A stretch of DNA of 64,000 nucleotides from Lycium barbarum (taxonomy: Eukaryota > Streptophyta > Magnoliopsida > Solanales > Solanaceae): NCBI RefSeq assembly GCF_019175385.1, contig NC_083346.1:60913821-60977820 (forward strand). The letters are read 5' to 3'. Numbering within the stretch: position 1 is the first letter of the stretch; each line of letters opens with the position of its first letter. Under the pieces are notes generated by a model. That model was not told the origin of the DNA. It searched no databases and saw nothing but the letters and a program-made list of their open reading frames with translations. Shown here one piece after another: positions 59,640-64,000 of the stretch. The translations under genes were made by a program, and so were the position numbers.

Positions 59640-62600
59640 ATGACCAGTGCGCTCCCACGGTTTTCAGGCCAGAGATTGGATAGATCTGCTCATTCAGGGC
59701 CGAGCCCGAGTTATTCAGGGCCTCAGTATATAGATGATTCAGGCCAGTCTAGACCACCCGTGCCACGATGTTCCCAGTGTGGGAAGTTGCATTGGGGTCA
59801 GTGCCGATCAGGTTCAGATACTTGCTATTCTTGTGGTCGACCAGGCCACATTATGCGTGATTGCCCCTCAGTACAGGGTAGAGGTAGGGCCCAGCCATCA
59901 GGGTCGATAGCCGGGTCTTCCGCATCTGCACGCCCTATGGGGCCAGGTTCACATGCGCCGGTTGGCCATGGTAGAGGTAGAGGCAGAGCTCCCAGTTCCA
60001 GCGGTCCTCAGCACCGTATTTATGCTTTGGCTGGACGCCAAGATCTTGAGTCTTCTCCTGATGTGGTCACAGGTATATTATCGGTATTCTCTCATGATGT
60101 ATATGCTTTGATTGATCCGGGCTCCACATTGTCTTATGTTACTCCATATATTGCGGGTCGATTTATAATTGAGCCGGAGTCTATTAAGCCTTTTGAGGTG
60201 TCTACGCCCGTTGGCGAATCGGTGATAGCTAGCCGAGTGTATAGAGATTGCGTAGTGGTGATATGTGACCGCCGTACAGTAGCTGATTTGCATGAACTAA
60301 AAATGGTAGATTTTGATGTTATTATGGGCATGGATTGGTTGGCTTCTTGCTACGCCAATGTTGATTGTAGAACGAAGATGGTTCGTTTCCAGTTCCCGGG
60401 CGAACCAGTCTTAGAATGGAAAGGGAATACGGCGTCACCAAAGGGTAGGTTTATTTCCTATCTAAAAGCGAGGAAGATGATCACTAAAGGGTGTATTTAT
60501 CACCTAGTGCGAGTTCGAGATGTAGAAGTTGAGTCGCCGACTCTTCAATCAGTTCCGGTAGTGAACGAATTTCCGGATGTGTTCCCGGAAGAGCTTCCAG
60601 GCCTTCCTCCCGAGCGAGAGATAGATTTTGCGATTGATGTGTTGCCAGACACAAATCCCATATCTATTCCTCCCTATAGGATGGCACCCGCAGAGTTGAA
60701 AGAGTTGAAGGAGCAATTGAAAGACTTGCTTGAAAAAGGCTTCATTCGGCCTAGTTCATCCCCGTGGGGAGCACCCGTATTGTTCGTCCGGAAGAAGGAT
60801 GGCTCCTTGAGAATGTGCATTGATTATCGGCAATTGAATAAAGTGACAATTAAGAACAAGTATCCCTTCCCGAGGATTGATGATTTATTTGATCAATTGC
60901 ATGGTGCCAAATGGTTTTCAAAGATTGATTTGAGGTCCGGGTATCACCAAGTAAGAGTTAGGGAGAAAGATATCCCTAAGACAGCTTTCAGAACAAGATA
61001 TGGCCATTTCGAGTTCCGAGTAATGTCGTTTGGGCTAACTAATGCACCGGCAGTGTTTATGGACTTAATGAACATTGTATTCAGGCCTTTTCTGGACCTA
61101 TTCGTGATTGTATTCATCGACGATATCCTAGTGTACTCTAGATCCGAGGCTGAGCATGCGGAGCATTTGCGAACCGTCCTTGGAGTTCTTCGAGCTCGAG
61201 AGTTGTTTGCAAAATTCTCCAAATGTGAGTTTTGGTTGAACTCGGTATCATTCCTGGGCCATATTGTTGCAGCTGATGGTATTCGACTGGATAGTCAAAA
61301 GATCGAGGCAGTGAAAACTTGGCCAAGGCCCACAACCCCTACAGAGGTTCGTAGCTTTTTGGGCTTAGCCGGGTATTACAGAAGATTTGTTGAGGGTTTC
61401 TCTTCTATTTCTGCACCGCTCACAAAGTTGACTCAGAAGTCAGCTAAGTTTCAATGGACAGATGCTTGTGAACGTAGTTTCCAAAAGTTGAAAGACAGAT
61501 TGACTTCTGCCCCAGTCTTGACACTTCCAGAGGGAGTGGAAGGATATGTTGTTTATTGTGATACTTCAGGCGTCGGGCTAGGCTGTGTATTGATGCAAAA
61601 TGGTAAGGTGATCGCGTATGCTTCTAGACAATTACGGAAACATGAACAGAATTATCCTACCCATGACTTAGAATTGGCCGCGGTGGTCCATGCTTTAAAG
61701 ATATGGAGACATTACTTATATGGTGTCCACGTGGATATTTATACAGATCATAAGAGTCTCCAGTACATCTTCAAGCAGAAAGAGTTAAATTTGCGGCAAC
61801 GACGATGGCTAGAGTTGCTAAAAGACTATGACGTCGAAATCCTGTACCACCCCGGAAAGGCAAATGTTGTGGCCGATGCTCTTAGCCGCAGGTCTATGGG
61901 AAGCTTATGCGATGTGCGACAAGAAAAGAGAGAAATGACCCGTGAGCTTCAGCAGCTAGCCAGCCTAGGGGTCCGAGTAGTGGACTCAGGTAGCAGCAGA
62001 GCTACCATTCAGAATTCGGCAGTTCCGTCGCTAGTAGCGGAAGTAAAAGAGCGGCAAGGTGAGGATTCCAGGCTAATGCAGTACAGAGATACGCTCGCTC
62101 AGAAAGAGGGGTCACCATTTGAGATTTCGGGAGACGGAGCCCTCCGATGCCGAGGCAAGCTATGTGTCCCCGATGTGGCAGACTTACGCCACCAGATTTT
62201 GAGAGAGGCTCATTGTTCCCGTTACTCCGTTCACCCTGGAACGCCGAAGATGTATCATGATCTTAAGTCTATATATTGGTGGAATGGGATGAAGAAAGAT
62301 GTAGCGGAGTTTGTAGCCCAATGTTCCAATTGCCAACAAGTAAAAATAGAACACCAAAAGCCGGGTGGCTTATTGCAAGCTATAGAAATCCCAACTTGGA
62401 AGTGGGAAGTGATTAATATGGATTTCATTACAGGGCTACCTCGTTCTCGACGCAAGTATGATTCCATATGGGTGATTGTGGATAGACTCACTAAATCAGC
62501 TCATTTCTTACCGATCAGGACGACCTATGTGGCAGAAGATTATACAAGGCTTTATGTTAAAGAAATAGTGAGACTCCATGGTGTCCCAGTGTCTATTATC

Positions 62601-63494
62601 TCCGATAGAGGAACTCCGTTTACGGCCAAATTTTGGGAGTCCTTTCAAGGGGGTCTAGGGACCCAAGTGCGCCTTAGCACGGCATTTCACCCACAGACCG
62701 ATGGGCAAGCTGAACGCACCATCCAGACTCTTGAAGATATGTTACGGGCATGCATGATAGATTTTGGGGGAAATTGGGATGACCATTTGCCACTCATTGA
62801 GTTTGCTTACAATAATAGTTATCACTCCAGCATCCTAATGGCACCATATGAAGCTTTATATGGGCGAAAGTGTAGATCCCCGATTGGGTGGTTTGAAACG
62901 GGAGAGGCCAAGTTAATGGGGCCCGATTTGGTCCAACAAGCCATAGAGAAAGTCAAGTTCATACGAGATCGGTTGTTGGCGGCTCAAAGTCGCCAAAAGT
63001 CTTATGCAGATAATCGTCGAAGGGACTTAGAGTTTCAAGTTAAGGATTGGGTGTTTTTGGAAGTGTCGCCGATGAAGGGCGTTATGAGATTTGGCAAAAA
63101 GGGGAAGCTTAGTCCCCGGTATATAGGGCCTTATGAAATTGTGCGAAAGATAGGCAAAGTGGCCTATGAATTAGACTTACCTCCAGACTTGGAGTCAGTT
63201 CACCCGGTTTTCCATGTCTCGATGCTTCGGAAGTGTGTTGGAGATCCTACGAGGGTCGTCCCAGTGAATGATATTCAAGTGACAGAAAAGTTAACTTATG
63301 ATGAAATACCCATTGCCATATTAGATAGGCAAGTACGGAGGCTTAGAAACAAAGAAGTGGCCTCAGTTAAAGTTTTGTGGAAAAATAATAATCGAGAGGA
63401 AATGACATGGGAAGCGGAAGAAAATATGCAATCCAAGTACCCGCATTTATTTCAGCCCTTGGGAGAAGTCCAAGATGAGAAGTCAAAATCATAA
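59640..63494 (+). CDS. RT10 copy 2 Gag C-terminus-PR-RT-RNase H-integrase-chromodomain (1284 codons)
   Basis: It has the same length and motifs as copy 1. The one amino-acid difference seen is Val to Ile at residue 959 (G to A at 62514), a conservative change in the integrase core between the first and second catalytic Asp. All catalytic residues are intact. Like copy 1, its first ATG is unlikely to be the natural start, since the frame would normally continue from gag. Confidence 0.93.
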   Translation: MTSALPRFSGQRLDRSAHSGPSPSYSGPQYIDDSGQSRPPVPRCSQCGKLHWGQCRSGSDTCYSCGRPGHIMRDCPSVQGRGRAQPSGSIAGSSASARPMGPGSHAPVGHGRGRGRAPSSSGPQHRIYALAGRQDLESSPDVVTGILSVFSHDVYALIDPGSTLSYVTPYIAGRFIIEPESIKPFEVSTPVGESVIASRVYRDCVVVICDRRTVADLHELKMVDFDVIMGMDWLASCYANVDCRTKMVRFQFPGEPVLEWKGNTASPKGRFISYLKARKMITKGCIYHLVRVRDVEVESPTLQSVPVVNEFPDVFPEELPGLPPEREIDFAIDVLPDTNPISIPPYRMAPAELKELKEQLKDLLEKGFIRPSSSPWGAPVLFVRKKDGSLRMCIDYRQLNKVTIKNKYPFPRIDDLFDQLHGAKWFSKIDLRSGYHQVRVREKDIPKTAFRTRYGHFEFRVMSFGLTNAPAVFMDLMNIVFRPFLDLFVIVFIDDILVYSRSEAEHAEHLRTVLGVLRARELFAKFSKCEFWLNSVSFLGHIVAADGIRLDSQKIEAVKTWPRPTTPTEVRSFLGLAGYYRRFVEGFSSISAPLTKLTQKSAKFQWTDACERSFQKLKDRLTSAPVLTLPEGVEGYVVYCDTSGVGLGCVLMQNGKVIAYASRQLRKHEQNYPTHDLELAAVVHALKIWRHYLYGVHVDIYTDHKSLQYIFKQKELNLRQRRWLELLKDYDVEILYHPGKANVVADALSRRSMGSLCDVRQEKREMTRELQQLASLGVRVVDSGSSRATIQNSAVPSLVAEVKERQGEDSRLMQYRDTLAQKEGSPFEISGDGALRCRGKLCVPDVADLRHQILREAHCSRYSVHPGTPKMYHDLKSIYWWNGMKKDVAEFVAQCSNCQQVKIEHQKPGGLLQAIEIPTWKWEVINMDFITGLPRSRRKYDSIWVIVDRLTKSAHFLPIRTTYVAEDYTRLYVKEIVRLHGVPVSIISDRGTPFTAKFWESFQGGLGTQVRLSTAFHPQTDGQAERTIQTLEDMLRACMIDFGGNWDDHLPLIEFAYNNSYHSSILMAPYEALYGRKCRSPIGWFETGEAKLMGPDLVQQAIEKVKFIRDRLLAAQSRQKSYADNRRRDLEFQVKDWVFLEVSPMKGVMRFGKKGKLSPRYIGPYEIVRKIGKVAYELDLPPDLESVHPVFHVSMLRKCVGDPTRVVPVNDIQVTEKLTYDEIPIAILDRQVRRLRNKEVASVKVLWKNNNREEMTWEAEENMQSKYPHLFQPLGEVQDEKSKS

Positions 63495-63665
63495 GGTATG
63501 GATGTTTTCCTTTTATGCTTATGGGTCGTGTGTGGCCAAAATTTTTCATGTTGTTATGATGTGGCCCTGTGTGGCATCGATATTATGGGTTGTTGTGACA
63601 GGTTGTTAGTGCCATGTTATAGGGGAAACTCTGGCGAAATTTTTATAAAATCCCGGGTGTTCTCG

Positions 63666-63700
63666 ACATTCGAGGACGAATGTTCTTAAGGGGGGGAGAA
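63666..63700 (+). promoter_or_regulatory. RT10 copy 2 stem-loop and polypurine tract
   Basis: Same as in copy 1: ACATTCG-AGGA-CGAATGT at 63666-63683, and the purine tract at 63688-63700. Confidence 0.88.
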
Positions 63701-64000
63701 TGTTACACCTCGGAAAAACTTCCATTGGTACGCAAGTGAATGAACTAGCGAAATACGAGTATCGGGTTAATGATGACTTAAGGGCATTTTGGGAAAGAGT
63801 TATAACGTCCCTTAGATTAGTATTGAAGTGTTAAACAAGTGTTAAGAAGGTTCCATGAGGATCGGAGATCAAACGAAGTGGCGAAACTAAGTTCAGTGAC
63901 TGATGAGTTCTACGGCTCATTATACGGACCGTATAATGTTATACGGACCGTATAGTGGACCGTAAAACCATCACAGTGAAGGTTGGTTGCTGGTGGAATT
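63701..64000 (+). repeat. RT10 LTR 3, first 300 bases
   Basis: It begins TGTTACACCTCGG and is cut by the window edge within the palindrome array. It shares all LTR 2 variants seen so far and has one private G-to-A change (TTCCATTGG at about 63724). Confidence 0.93.

Larger units (their letters stand above)
48306..64000 (+). mobile_element. RT10: tandem LTR-internal-LTR-internal-LTR array
   Basis: Two complete internal regions share three LTRs: 48306-50795, 56004-58492, and 63701 onwards. The repeat period is 7697 bp. The middle LTR is followed directly by a second primer site and a second gag-pol, with no target duplication or flank between copies. The candidate left target site is CTAAT (48301-48305). 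I noticed only two substitutions between the two internal regions. Confidence 0.95.

Noticed and set aside
56004..63700. Second RT10 copy as a pure assembly duplicate
   Set aside because: Not excluded, but the copies differ at 51174/58871 and 54817/62514, and the LTRs show an ordered variant pattern, which a simple duplicate would not.

Overview
The window looks like repeat-dense nuclear DNA from a flowering plant. I can support no host gene, tRNA, rRNA or CRISPR array. Almost every base can be placed in Ty3/Gypsy LTR retrotransposons. They have gag-protease-RT-RNase H-integrase order, a C-terminal chromodomain, an initiator-Met-type primer site (TGGTATCAGAGC or variants) and LTRs of roughly 1.3-3.3 kb ending in TGACA. 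These traits fit the Tekay/Del chromovirus lineage. A Solanaceae or related asterid source is my inference from the general look of the proteins, not something the window proves.

Left part (1-15987). RT1 is the 3' end of a plus-strand element: integrase-chromodomain fragment plus 3' LTR. It abuts half an LTR of family X (4062-5220). Next come a decayed gag-protease element RT2 (5221-7703), the other half of an X-type LTR (7704-8887), a minus-strand LTR RT3 (8888-10139), and a minus-strand gag-PR-RT fragment RT4 with its primer site and 5' LTR (10140 to about 14440). The stretch 14441-15987 is unassigned.

Middle part (15988-40649). An old minus-strand element RT5 (3' LTR from 15988, pol end at 20643-20763 and 30766-32270) has been invaded three times. 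S1 is a solo LTR (16634-19065, target duplication TTAGT/TTAAT). RT6 is a full-length element (20769-30765) with a perfect GTAGC target duplication, sitting inside the RT5 chromodomain. RT7 (32271-40649, minus) entered the RT5 pol.

Right part (40650-64000). A minus-strand LTR RT8 sits in the RT7 leader. RT9 (plus, 42814-48305) sits in RT8. RT10 (from 48306) sits in the RT9 reverse transcriptase. RT10 is a head-to-tail array, LTR-internal-LTR-internal-LTR, with a period of 7697 bp. Its copies are nearly identical and its 1284-codon pol is open, but gag is broken the same way in both copies.

The most interesting signals are non-coding. First, two adjacent hairpins lie about 0.4-0.65 kb from the 3' end of many otherwise dissimilar LTRs, and one shows paired compensatory changes. 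Second, TACGGACCGTA-type palindromes are clustered in the U3 of several families. Third, a conserved stem-loop precedes the polypurine tract. Fourth, the marker pattern in the middle RT10 LTR is what an LTR-LTR unequal crossover would leave.
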